From Nymphaea colorata (taxonomy: Eukaryota; Streptophyta; Magnoliopsida; Nymphaeales; Nymphaeaceae), in contig NC_045146.1 in the NCBI RefSeq assembly GCF_008831285.2, positions 12,269,149 to 12,333,148 on the forward strand: 64,000 bases of DNA, given 5' to 3'. Below, piece after piece: positions 31,990 to 49,691 of the stretch. The first letter of the stretch is position 1; each line of letters opens with the position of its first letter. The position numbers and the translations under genes were made by a program. Below the pieces are notes generated by a model. That model saw nothing but the letters and a program-made list of their open reading frames with translations. It was not told the DNA's origin and searched no databases.

Positions 31990-33890
31990 CATGAAAGACA
32001 ATCATACATGATAAATTAGGAGAAGATTATATTTTGATTAACCTCGAAATCTGCCCTAACTCCTCTTTATATAGACTAGAGGAGAGAGAGAGAGAAGATA
32101 CAAGAGAACCATCTAAAGGAAATGTTATTTACAAAAGTACCCTCTTAAACCTAAAACTGAATATAAACACATCTTAACACTCCCCCTCAAGTTGGAGCGT
32201 ATATGTCAAATAGGCTCAACTTGGAACAGCAGCTTTGGAATGGTCCCCTTGCAAGAGCCTTAGTAAAGATATCAGCCGTTTGCCCTGTAGTTGAAATGTG
32301 TGAGGTACTTACAAACCCCTTTTGAATCATGTCTCTGGTGTAGTGACAATCTACTTCAACATGCTTGGTTCTTTCATGAAAAGCCGGATTATTAGCAATA
32401 AACAATGCAGCTTTGTTATCACATAACAATTGCATAGGAAGAGGCACTTCGACAGTAAGATCCACCATCAGGGATCTAACCCACATAACTTCAGCAGTAC
32501 CCTGAGCCATAGCTCTATACTCAGATTCTGCACTTGATCTGGCAACCACAGTTTGCTTCTTACTCTTCCATGTAACCAAGTTGGATCCAATAAACACACA
32601 AAATCCAGTGGTGGATTTTCTGTCCGAGGGGCATCCCGCATAGTCGGCATCAACATACACAGATATAGTGAGTGAGGTACCATTCTGAAAGAAGAGTCCC
32701 GTTCCTGGTGAATTCTTTAGATACCTAAGAATCATCATAGCAGCATCCCAATGAAATTTCTTGGGCTTATCCATAAATTGACTCACTCTGCTAACAGCAT
32801 AGGCAATGTCAAGTCGAGTAACAGTGATGTATAGGAGCTTCCCAACAATCCCTCTATACTGTCTCGCATCAACATCTTCAGTATCATCATCATACAAGCG
32901 GGTATTGATATCCATAGGCGTGGATGCAGGTCGACACCCCAGCATCCCTGTCTCTTGCAAAACATCAGTAACGTATTTCCTCTGGCACATGATAAGGCCC
33001 TTTCGATTTCTGGCAAACTCAATACCGAGGAAATAACGTAAGTTCACCAAGGTCCTTGGTGACAAAGTGTTGTCCAAGGACATCCTTGATGTTGGAAATC
33101 CCCTGATCATCATCCCCTGTAACAATGATATCATCAACATAGACAAGAACTATCACCGTACCTGTAGAAGTCTTCTTGACAAAGAGGGAATGATCGGCCG
33201 AAGAACGTCTGAAGCCCTCATTCTCAATATTCTCTGACAATTTCTGAAACCAAGCTCGAGGACTCTGTTTCAGACCATAAATCGCCTTTCGCAATCTGCA
33301 CACTTTCTGGCACTCCCCCTCAGCAACAAACCCTGGTGGTTGCTGCATATACACTTCTTCATGTAAGTCACCATAGAGAAAGGCATTTTTGACATCAAGC
33401 TGTGATAGGGACCAATTCTTGCTGACAGCCACAGCAAGGAGAATCCGTAAAGAAGCATGTCGTGCCACAGGAGAGAAGGTATCATAATAGTCAACCCCAT
33501 AAGTTTGGGTATAGCCTTTAGCAACCAGACGAGCCTTATATCTGTCAAGGCTGCCATCCGCTCTGTATTTGATAGTAAAGACCCATCTGCAACCAACAAT
33601 GGCTGCATCAGCTGAAGGAGTAACAAGGGTCTAGGTGCCTCTAGACTGAAGAGCATCCATCTCTTCTTGCATAGCTGCAGCCCATTTTGGATCAGAGAGA
33701 GCATCCATGGGATTCTGTGGAAGAGCAATAGCCGACAGCCCCTTGACAAACTGTCGGTACATAGGAGTGACTCTATCCATGGATAAGTGACCAGAGATAG
33801 GATGCAAAGTGCAACTGCGTTTGCCTTTCCTTTGACACATCTTAACAATACAACCATAAGTGACACTTCTTGCAATTGTATTCATTAGGA
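31990..33890 (-). mobile_element. 5'-truncated Ty1/copia retrotransposon with 3' LTR
   Basis: Runs right to left: a polyprotein remnant (33885-32187), a polypurine tract TTGAGGGGGAG (32190-32180), then an LTR starting TGTTAAGATGTG at 32179 with a TATA-like CTATATAAAGAGG and probably ending near 31990-32010. The LTR end and target duplication are not certain. The left half of the element (5' LTR, gag, protease, integrase core) is missing beyond about 33890. Confidence 0.85.
32187..33885 (-). pseudogene. Copia polyprotein fragment: reverse transcriptase and RNase H
   Basis: After a linker with DPKWAAAMQEEMDAL comes a TAG stop at 33633-33631 in place of the tryptophan usual there. The reverse transcriptase follows (RWVFTIKYRADGSLDRYKAR, LDVKNAFLYGDL, KAIYGLKQSPRAWF, and the catalytic YVDD in LVYVDDIIV). 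A one-base insertion near 33045, between DLGEL and RYFLGIEF, shifts frame. The RNase H region (YVDADYAGCPSDRKSTTGF, ARSSAESEYRAMA) and the end ..LFDIYAPT are open. One stop and one frameshift mean it cannot be translated whole. Confidence 0.93.
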
Positions 33891-33963
33891 TATAGTAAAA
33901 CCCATGCCCCGACGTTAGTCAATTTCCCTCAAACATTTCTAAAATTTGCAATAATGTACAACA

Positions 33964-34236
33964 ATGGGCAATATTTGGGGCTACGTTAATAGTACCGAAG
34001 AAGAGCCTCAATTTGTTCTTACAAAGAAGGTAGATGGGAAAGAGGTAGAATTGACCAAAAATGAGAAAGAAAAGACTCATAATGAGTATAATAAGTGGAG
34101 AGCATGGAAGTGTGAGCTTCATAAAGCCATTTATTGGCTTCAAGCTAGAGTTGATTGTACAACTCAAGCACAAATATCAAATCTTCAGCTAGCATATGAA
34201 GTATGGAATTATATAAAAGAAACTCTTATATGTTGA
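33964..34236 (+). pseudogene. Gag-like fragment
   Basis: A 90-residue frame with WRAWKCELHKAIYWLQARVD and AQISNLQLAYEVWNYIKETL has the tryptophan and helix spacing of the retrotransposon gag (UBN2-type) domain of plant copia elements. It lies on the strand opposite to the copia remnant and ends where the 57-bp repeat array starts. The link to gag is by pattern only. Confidence 0.4.
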
Positions 34237-34319
34237 AAGATGATCCCACAAAGCCAACTAGAAAAAGAGTATTACCTAAAAGGCTAAAACTATTAGAGAA
34301 TACCATGGAGAGATAATGT

Positions 34320-37300
34320 AACTTTGGATCTAGTAAGGAGAAGAAACTATTAGAGAAACTTAGTGGTCTCATCTAATCCAAAAAATTATTGTATTTGGAT
34401 TTGGATGTGAATATAGATAAGTGGTCTCATCTGACCTAGATATTGTTGGATTTGGATCTAATTGTTAGGTCAGATCAATGGTCTTATCTAATCCAAAAAT
34501 TATGGGAAGTAAGAATCAGTAGTCTTGTCTGATCCGAAGCTTGTTGAATTTAAAGATGGTAGTGCTTTGGATCAATGGTCTTATCTAAGTTTAAAATTGT
34601 TGGATTTGGATCTAATTGTGGTCCAGGTCAATGGTCTCATCTGATCCAAGATTTGTTGGATTTGGATCTGGTTGTGGATATAGAACAGTAGTCTTATCTG
34701 ATCTAGATATTATTGGATTTGGATCAGGTTGTGAATCTGGATCAGTGGCTTTTTCGGACCTAGAAATTGTTGGAATAGGATATGGCAGTGAGTCTAAATC
34801 ACTAGTCTTATCTGATCCGAAAATTGTTGAATTTGGATATACTAGCAGGTCTAGATCAATGGTCTTATCTGAGACCGAAATTATTGGATTTGGATCAAGT
34901 AGTCAATCTATATCAGTGGTTTTATCGTATCCAAAAATTGTAGAATTTCGATTTGATCATGGTTTAGATCAATGGTCTAATCTGATCCAGAAATTATTAA
35001 ACTTCAATCTTGTTGTAGGATGGCCATTAGTCTTATATAATCTAGAGATTGTTACATTTGGATTTAATTGTCAGTCACGATCAATTATCTTATTTGATCT
35101 GAAAACTATTGGATTTAAATTATGTTATAGGTATAGATCAACAGGCTTATCTGATTCAGAAAATGTTGGATGTGGATCTCACAGTGGATCTAAATCAATG
35201 ATCTGATATAATCCACCAATTGTTGGGTTTGGATCTGAATGTGGACATAAGTCAATGGTCTTAACAAATTTAGTTATTTGTTGAATTTGGATCTGGCTGT
35301 GAGTCTAGATCAGCAATCTTATCTTATCAAAAAAATGTTGAATTCAAATGTGGTAGTAGATATGGATCAGTAGTCTTATCTGGTCTGAAAATTATTAAAT
35401 TTGGATATGGTAGTGCATTTCAATTTGTAGACTTATCGAAGTCTAAAATTGCTAAAGTTGCATCCAATTGTGGGTCGAGATCAGTGGTCTTATCTGATCC
35501 AAAAATTGTTAGATTTGATGTAATTGTGGATATAGACCAGTCATCTTCTCTGATCCATGTATTATTGGATTTGGATCTGATTGTGAGTTTGGATGAATGC
35601 TCTTATCTACCAAGAAATTGTTGAACTGATTCTAGACCAATAGTCTTATTTGATCCAGAAATTATTGAATTTGGATATGGTAGTGCATCTAAATCAGTGT
35701 GGTCATATATGATTCTAAAACATCTAAATCAGTGGTCACGATTCTGATCCAAAAATTGTTGGATTTGTATCTTATTATGGATATAGAATAATCGTCTTCC
35801 ATGATCCAAGTATTGTAGGATTTGGATTTGATTGTGAGTTTTGATCAAGGATCAAAGTAAATCCATAAATTGTTGGACTAGGGTATGGTAGTGGTTCCAG
35901 ATCAATAGTCTTATTTGATCCAGACATTGTTTAATTTGGATGTGGTAGTGCATCTTGATCAATGGTCTTATCTGAGTCTAAAATTGTTATGTTAAAGTTA
36001 GACATAATTATGGGTTGAGATCAGTGGTATTGTCTGATCCAAAAGTTCTTGGATTTGTATCTGATTGTAGAAATTAGATCAGTCGTCTTATCTAATCCAA
36101 GTATAGTTGGATTTGGATCTGATTTTGAGTCTATATCAATGATCTTATTTGATCAAAAGATTGTTGGACTAATAAATATGGAAGTGATTCTAGATCAATA
36201 GTCTTATCTGATCCGAAAATTATTGAATTTGGATACGGTAGTGCATCCAGATCAATGGTTTTAACTGAATTTAAAATTGCTAAAGTTGGATCAAATTGTG
36301 AGTGGAGATAGTGGTCTTATCTGATCCAAAAATTGTTGGATTTGTATCTGACTGTGGATATAGAACAGTCGTCTTATCTGATCCAAGTATTTTGGATTTG
36401 GATCTAATTATGAAACTAAATCAATGATCTTATCTATTCCATAAATTGTTGGACTAGGATATGGTAGTGATTCTAGATCAGCAGTCTTATCTAATCCAGA
36501 AATTGTTGAATCTAAATATGTTATGGGTATGGATCAATGGCCTTATCTAAGCCATAAATTGTTGTGTTTGGATTGAGCTGTGGGTTTAGATGAATGGTCT
36601 TATCTGAACCAAAAATTGTTGGATTTGGATTTGGTTGTGATTAGAAATCATTGGTCTTATCTGATCCAAAAATTATTGAACTTCAATATCGTTATAGGCC
36701 CGCCAATAGTCTCATATAATCTAGAGATCGATAGATTTGCATTTAGTTGTCGATCGAGATCAATTGTCTTATCTTATCTTAAAACTATTAGATTTAGATT
36801 CGGTTGTGGGTCTAGATCAATGAGTTTATCAGATCCAGAATTTGTTGAATATGATCTAATTGTGGATCTAGATTAGTGGTTTTATCTGATCCACAAATTG
36901 TTGAATTTGGATCTGGTTGTGGGCGTAAATCTATGGTCTTATCAAATCCATATATTGTTGAATTTGGTTGTGATGCTAGTCTTATCTAATCCAGAAATTG
37001 TTGGATTTGGATATGGTGGTAGGCATGGATCAGTATATTTATCTAATCCAAAATTTATTGAATTTGGATATGGTACTGTGTTTAGATCAATAGTCTTGTC
37101 TAGATTGAAAGTTCTGGATTGTATCTAATTGTGGATTGAGATTAGTTGTCTTATCTAATCCAAAAAATTGTTGGATTTGGAACTGATTGCAGATGTAGAT
37201 CAATTGTCTTATCTGATACATGTATTGTTGGATTTAGATCTAATTGTGAGTATCGATAAATAATCTTATTTGATCCTGAAATTATTGGGCTAGGATATGG

Positions 37301-37430
37301 TAGTGATTCTAAATTAGTAGTCTTACTATTCCAAAAATTATTGAATGTAGACATGTTATGGGCCTGGATCAGTAGTCTTATATGAGCCAAAAATTGTTGG
37401 ATTTGGATCTAGTTGCTGAGTTTAGATCAG
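34320..37430. repeat. 57-bp tandem repeat array (about 54 copies)
   Basis: The unit reads approximately TGATCCAAAAATTGTTGGAT, TTGGATCTGATTGTGGATAT, AGATCAGTAGTCTTATC (57 bp). Copies differ at many positions but the phase holds for about 3.1 kb, with a few copies one to several bases longer or shorter. As 57 is divisible by three, runs of copies stay open in one frame: 34616-35206 reads as 19-residue repeats of the type VLSDPKIVGFGSGSESRS, and 36580-37128 is partly open. Repeat AGATCA and GATCC sites are frequent. There is no start context or flanking gene to suggest translation, so a minisatellite is the simple reading. Confidence 0.93.
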
Positions 37431-40140
37431 CAAAGGTGGTTTTATATTTTAAAATAATTTTTTATATATTGAAAATTCTGTCCAAAGAACAACATCTACA
37501 ATTCCTAGACTACTTCAAAAGTTATCCTAAAAAGACACTAAGTTATCTAAGAAAAATGTTATTAGCATGACAAAAACAATCAAATTACACCATCAAAGTT
37601 GAAACTGAAACAAAAAATACTCTATTCTAAGCTCCATAAATCAAGAATTCAAGCAAAAAAAGGCAATTTCAAACCACTAAGGATAAACACACCAGCAAAA
37701 TGATCAAGACTAAATTGAATTGAACCCCATGTTTACTAATTACAACATATAAAATCTCACACCATAAAAAAATGCTATTACCATGTCAAAAACAGATATA
37801 AACACTCAATTAAACAAGCAAATTGAAAAATCAAACACAAATAGCCTATTTGTTCAGAAATATATTCAAGTTTTTATTCCGTATGGTGGTTTTGACGGTG
37901 ATGATTGAGACATCAAATTGGTGATTGCAGCCCTATGATTTCTTGCCTTGTTTTTGCTCTTCTCAACAACAACAGTCCAATCCTACTGCTTTGCAAATTA
38001 CAAGATCATGGCTATATTTGGATTCTTAATAAAGACAAACCACACTTGAGGATAATCAAATCACAACTTGCATGCAAAGCAGCTACCTCTGAGGAACTCT
38101 TTCTTTTGTAAAACAAGAACTTTCCACTTGCTTACATCAGACCAGCTGACAATGGCCAAACTAGTAATACCCATCTTGATCAGATAAATAATATTCATTC
38201 AGTGAAAATCAATGCAAAAACAAGCTAGTGTTACGAAATGCATCTAAACTTTCACTGTTTTGAACTTCTTAGGAACTTGCAGAAATTAGAAGTAATCAAG
38301 ATCATAAAGTGTCATGAAGATGGAAACAACATGACTCTCACCATATGTCTCACCATATGTCAGATGCGTCTGTAATAAACTTCACAGTTTCCACATCCAT
38401 GTCACATTTTTTCCATGAAGAGTTTTTGTCAATGAAACTTTTTTCTGATGTACAGGGACTTACCTCTAATTCATTTAGAATCTAGTTCTGTAATTGTAGA
38501 AAGGCCACTCTCCGGGCGAGATTTGCATCCAAGATGATAAGTCCGATTGTATGGGTCCAGCAACATGCATGTGAGCTAGCAATTCCCACATTTAAGCAAC
38601 AAAATCAGCCTTACTCATTCTCAAATATTTTGTACACTTCATAAAAAGTTTTGCACATGTAAAACTTCCACTCAACACTAAAAACATCAAACCTGGATAA
38701 GATAGGAAACATTAAAAAAGTGAATCACGTTACACATCATTCAACACTTGAATTAAAATGTCCCTATTTCCGACATGATTTTTGACATTTATTCCCATAA
38801 ATTATTTTTCTAAATATTAAAGATTCAACATAACAAAATATCTAATAACTTGGACTAATTAGTAATTTCAGCATAAGATAGTCCTTTTTTCGTTATTACA
38901 AAGTTCCTGCCTAAACAACAATTTGTTTCTTGTTCAGGCAACTCAATATCTAGTATGATGTATGCTTCTAATCCAAAGAATACGATCTGTACAATCAATA
39001 TTCACCACTTCCTTTACCATTCTGATTGAGTGGACTTTTCACAACAAATTTTAGTCGAATTTTCAGTCAGTTGCAATAAAAGTTATAAAACAATGAATTG
39101 TAATTTAGCATAATATCAGATAGGTTGCCTACTGAAGAACAACTTGAGTCTAAATACAACACAATCCGTGCCTCCCTTTCAGCTTACACCATATATGAAC
39201 GACCCTTGAACTTTTTGCGCTTTCTACGTTTAAAAAATCAGTGGAGGCAATAATTCTTGGATGAACTATCATCGCTTCCTCCGCCCAAAAAGGGAAACCG
39301 AAAGGCACATTTGCCCTCCGTGTCGCTCTAGAAAAACATTTTCGCAATTACATTAGCTGTATTAATCTTACTTAAAACCAAGTAGCATTTAAATACCAAG
39401 CATACGCCGTATATGTAACACGCATAAAATCCTTACAACTCAATCAATTAGGATATTATCTCTCTTAACTTTGTAAACTTTAATTTCTTTAACTAAGATC
39501 ACAAAAAAAAAAGCCAGCAAAGACAAGCATAAAATCGGCATTAGTTGATGAATGCCAAATCGCAAATTTAAAAGTCCTTAACTAAAGTATGCCAAACAAT
39601 ATCACTGCCAACGAGCAGCAAAACGGCGCTAGTTGGTCTTGATAAAAAAACAAACAAAATCAGGAGATTCAGTCACTCGATAACATTCTAACAAATCTCA
39701 ACTAAACAAGCAAAAAACCTAGAATTCAGTCGTCACTAAACACAACCCCAAGAAACGCACGAATCTACTTCAGGTTCAAGCATAAAAGCTCCTCAAATTG
39801 CTGGAAAAAAACCCAATTCACCAAATCATTAGCACAAAACCCTAACAAAGATAATGCTAGCCCGTCGCCAGATTCGTAGCCCCGACATGAACGACGTCAA
39901 ACCGCCCAAGCACCAATACGCCCACTCCAACTTATAATTTACACTAAATTTCTATTCAACCTCAAAAACACCAATTCAATATCCTAAAACAGATCAATCA
40001 CAACATCAATGAAGAACATATTGAGCTCTTGCACCACGCTAATCAAGAGAGAAAAACAACTAATATGAACCATTATAACCCAAAGAAAAAAAAAAGGAAT
40101 GGCAATACTACAAACCGCACAAAAAGACGGGAATTCCAAT
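37431..40140. other. AT-rich intergenic DNA, no recognisable gene
   Basis: Short minus-strand stretches (for example RATRRANVPFGFPFWAEEA near 39330-39275) look partly coding but match no family I know. CTAGCCCGTCGCCAGATTCG and AAAACCCTAACAAAG near 39830-39870 resemble 5' UTR sequence of a minus-strand gene. Confidence 0.5.
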
Positions 40141-40144
40141 CAAC

Positions 40145-40565
40145 AAATGAAATATACTTGGTTGTTCTATTGTCGGGGGTGTGTGGGAGATGTCGGTAGC
40201 ATATCTGCGTAGTCTCCGGAGGATCGAGCGAAAACACCACGGTCGCCTACATGGCCCTCAACGTTGCGCACGATGGCTTCCTCAGGAATGGATTGGAGAG
40301 GGAGGACGTAGCCATGAAGAAGGTAGCCTTCTTGCCGCAGTAGACGACCTGACCTGTGTACATCCCCTCAACGGCGATGAATAGCTCCTTCTGATGGTCG
40401 TAGCGAAAGGTCATCCGAGCGAGCGGCGCACCGTTCCCAGGGTCATGCACGATCTCCATCCCTGTCCAACGACCGGCGATCGAAACCTCGCCGGACCCTA
40501 CCGGTGGTGGATGTGCGGACGGAAGACCGACCCCGCACCCTTCCTCTCATCTCCGATCACGTGTT
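40145..40565 (-). pseudogene. RPL8: Ribosomal protein L8 (uL2) pseudogene, intron-less
   Basis: On the minus strand successive frames give [10 protein letters not shown] and GPARFRS (near 40545-40475), then [18 protein letters not shown] and [20 protein letters not shown] plus GKKAT (40456-40315), and in the next frame [20 protein letters not shown] and [15 protein letters not shown] (about 40310-40205), then PDNRTTK (near 40160). This is the first half of cytosolic large-subunit protein L8. A stop after IHHR, a shift after FRS and a one-base shift after KKAT show it is dead. The contiguous coding blocks without introns suggest a retroposed copy, cut off at about residue 150 of about 260. Confidence 0.9.
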
Positions 40566-42640
40566 CCCTTTCTCTCTCTGTCTCTCTCTCTTTCTGTCTC
40601 TCTCCCTCGGAGGAAAACTGGAAAAGGATGATGTGAGGGAAGCGGCGCGGGAGAGCGGAGCGCTTTCTTGGTTTACCGCCGAATCAAGAACCGGGAATAA
40701 CATTTTATTGTAAGAAAGAATTTGAACTTTTGAACTCGTCAAAGAAATGGAAACCAACAACTGTCAAAAAAGGAATGTCATTGAGGAAACTTTACCGACC
40801 AAGCCTTTGTGTCTAATAGAGGGAATTTGAATGCTGTGTGAATGAGGGCCCAGCAGCTAATAATTTTAGTGACGCACATTGCAGTTGCAATTAGGGGGCG
40901 GATATAGCACAATATATAAGTGGAAAATTAAAAAGAAAATGGGAAAATATGACTAGATTGCCTGTTATACATATGAGTGGGAGTTTTTGTGATCTTCAGT
41001 ACCATGGTTGCCGACGATCTTAATCGGCAGCAAGTTGACAATCTGGTTTCAAATTTCTGTCGCTAAAAAATTCTCTTAAAATGCAAGCGGCCTTTCGGTA
41101 AGGGTCGCTCGGAAAGATCTCAAATGGTGGCAAAGTTGTATAGCAGCCGATGTTTTCGTTCATAAGAGAACTAATGTTCTGTTTTTAAAATTATCAAACC
41201 GCGGACAAAAGGATCATAATATTTTGTTCTTAAAATTATTAAACGGTGGACAAGAAACATCGTTGTTCATGAGAACAAGACAATAGTGTAAGGGACAGGA
41301 CGTTCTGTCTGTCTTGTCTCAATGGACAACAATCAAACAACCTCTGAGTATCCTTAGATGAAAGTATCTCCAAATTAACTTATAAATTACCCAATGCAAA
41401 TGCAAATTTGTACAAAATCATTTGTCCCGAGATCCCTGGGGTAGAACAATTTTTTTTTTTAATTGATTTCATAGTTTAACAAATTGTGATTTTATTTAAA
41501 GAAAAAAACATTATAAGAAGCGTGAATTTATAAAAAAGAAAATGTTTGAGCCCATTTTACTGTTAATTGAGTGGAAAAATTGCATTTTAGCTTAGGGCGC
41601 ATGAGGGCAAATCAAAACCCCTAGGGCGGTGTCTTTTGATGTTTGTGTTATTAGCTTTTCATTTTTTTTTTTTAGTTTTTTAAAAAAATTTAAAAATTTA
41701 TTTTATTTTTTCTTTTTTTTAAAAAAATCATGTATTATACCCGATAAAAACAAACATGTGAGTTTATTAGTGAATATGGTTTGAATACTTCAAAACTTAA
41801 TTTATTGAGTCTCACGATTTTTCTAAACGTACGCTCACGACTTTTCTAAACGTACGCTCAATGACCGCATTTATTAGAAATCAATGTAGAAAAACGCTGG
41901 ACAAGCTCAACGGCTCTCCACGTATCAGGCATGTGAGCAAGACTTTAGAAGAAGATCGGTGGGTGTTCGCTCAGGGCCGAACACCCAACTCATGTGTTCG
42001 GCACATGGTCATTTTTGTCTTTGTGCAAAGGTACTTTTTCACGTTTTCTTATCATCCTTAGAAGGGTTCTCGCTTTTCTGAGTAAGGTTATTTATGTCAT
42101 TTAAGCACCCAAACACCTACTTTTGCGTTCAGGGGTCCGAACACATGAAATGTATACATGTGAAGCAGTGAAAAGTTAGTTTCTTTTTGAAAAAATGGAT
42201 GGCAGTTATCTTCCTAAAATTTTACAAATTTTTCTTGAATTGGTGGTTTTGTAGCCGCTGAATCAAATGGTTAATATGAGTGCACTCAATAATTTTTACT
42301 TGGTAATCCTCAAGATGGTGTGAACCTGATCGATTGACATCTTCTCAGTTGGAGCCTGGAAAAGAAGCGTAGTGTGAAGCTTTCTAAACCTTGAAATTTT
42401 GTTTGGAAGCACCAACCCACATTTTCCATGTTTCTAAAACCATGGAAAGAATTTGCTTTTGGGAACATGCTAAACTTGCTTCTCCAATCACAAAGACGAA
42501 TCCTAATTCTGGAAATCTTTTTGCCTAGTTAAATACAGTCAATTCAGAAACTTTTCGAGCGTACAGAACGCACCTGCGACAAAAAGTTAAAACCTAAAGC
42601 ACCTTGTCTTCAACCATGGGATCTCAAGTATAATGCATTT
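40566..42640. other. Intergenic DNA with short repeats, no gene recognised
   Basis: Holds two direct copies of CTCACGATTTTTCTAAACGT / CTCACGACTTTTCTAAACGT at 41811-41860 (23-bp period), and a 10-bp perfect inverted repeat TGGGTGTTCG / CGAACACCCA at 41960-41987 with an 8-bp loop. AT-rich otherwise. Confidence 0.6.
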
Positions 42641-43349
42641 GAATTTTATCTGTAGCAAATATTGTTGACTTAGGTATGTTCTAAACCTGCTTTTTTTAGA
42701 GTGCAGCAACTGGGGAGCATCTCTGTGGCATTATTTGGAATGTGCCTCTCGCCAAGTTGCCTATTTCCAAAAGAGAAGTTTTTAGCGGCTCTACAAAATG
42801 TAAATCTAGTTTCTCTCCTAAAATCTGTCTTCTTGTTGTGAGTATACATGACCGTTGGATCGACATTACTGCCACATCCATGTCCATTTAAGAGAAAAGG
42901 AAACAAACCAATGTTCTTTAGATTAGCAGCAACGCCGGAAAAGCTCGGAATGACATGCAGTGTGACAAAAGTAAGATTAAAAGTTAAAGCAGCGACAAGG
43001 GAACAGTCAAATTATTGTGAGAACTTACTATTCCTTTATTGTTCTTTGATTTATATTGGTGACTATAATATAAAACAGAAATTGAAAATTTATGTGCAAA
43101 GGAATTGAAAACAAAAAAAATGTAAAAGATAAATGCAGCTTAGAGAAGCTGAGGAGTAAAAATGGCTGCATGTCGACAATTCCAGATTGCTTCAAGAAAG
43201 GTCCTTATAATGCGATTTGGATATCAAGGTCAGCTATATCCTTCTCACCACAGACCAGAAGCCCTTGGCAAAATTGTTGGCGTTTTCTTGCTTTTCTTTT
43301 CACCTGAAAGTTCCTGCCGTAACGAGTTTCACGTCATAAAACTAGCAGC
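42640..43349. other. 3' flank of the glutamate receptor gene; source of the repeat also at 16.5 kb
   Basis: 42838-42905 and 43288-43349 match 16470-16533 and 16555-16620. The second part is likely 3' UTR. No poly(A) signal stands out unambiguously. Confidence 0.6.
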
Positions 43350-48862
<5,513 letters not shown>

Positions 48863-49648
48863 ACCAGAACAAATTTCCTAAAGGATCGCTAGATATCAAC
48901 ACCGCGTGAAAAATCGCTCAAATCACAAACTAGGCACGTTCTGGCCTAGTGAAACAACACACAAACAGACTAAATCCAGCTTTGGCAAACAAAGGGACCC
49001 AAAAAGTAGTTGCTCCTTTTCAAGTTCTAAACATCAACATCGAACCTCTTTCTTTCCTCAAAGCCTGAAGCTTTCCGCTCATACAAAAAGGAAGCGGAGA
49101 GAAGGAAGTAAGTCAGAGAATGAATGCAAACGTTAGAGGTGGCAAGGGGACAGCTACAGTTTCTAACAGAACTGTTCAAGTTCATTCTCTTGTTGCAGCA
49201 CAGAAGCAGGCATCAGACTCATTCTCTTGCTGCAGCATGAGTGGGCTTTGCCGGCCACTTGCTTTTCCTGAGCTCGAGCCGAATGCAATTCCAATCAGCA
49301 ATCACCTAAGCAAACCAAGCCGCATCATGAAGGCAAGGAGGAGAGGGGCTTCAGAGGGAGATGGGGAGGGAGGTGGGGGAGTGTCTGGATTTTCTGGCAC
49401 CTGATTGACCAGGAAGTGATGCTCCGTAGGGGTTACTGAGAAAGAGAAAAGCATCGTATCTGGAGGGGAATATTAAACGTGCTGGTGTTGGCCTTTGAGA
49501 TCTTTCAGACTTTGTTTCCTTGGTGTGACAATGAACGCTGAGTCAGTGACTCGCTTTCGTCGTGTGATGGGTCGTGGCTGTCTGGCACCAGCAACATAAA
49601 AAGGCCTCAACGCATGTGAAAGTTTTGAAGCTCGCACGATCTCCACCT

Positions 49649-49649
<1 letters not shown>

Positions 49650-49689
<40 letters not shown>
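49650..49689. repeat. (GA)n microsatellite
   Basis: Pure GA repeat about 0.8 kb upstream of the receptor start codon. Confidence 0.97.

Positions 49690-49691
<2 letters not shown>

Noticed and set aside
34616-35206. The 196-codon open frame as a genuine repeat-protein gene.
   Set aside because: It is part of a 3.1-kb array with a period divisible by three, most of which is closed in that frame; no promoter, introns or homologue seen.
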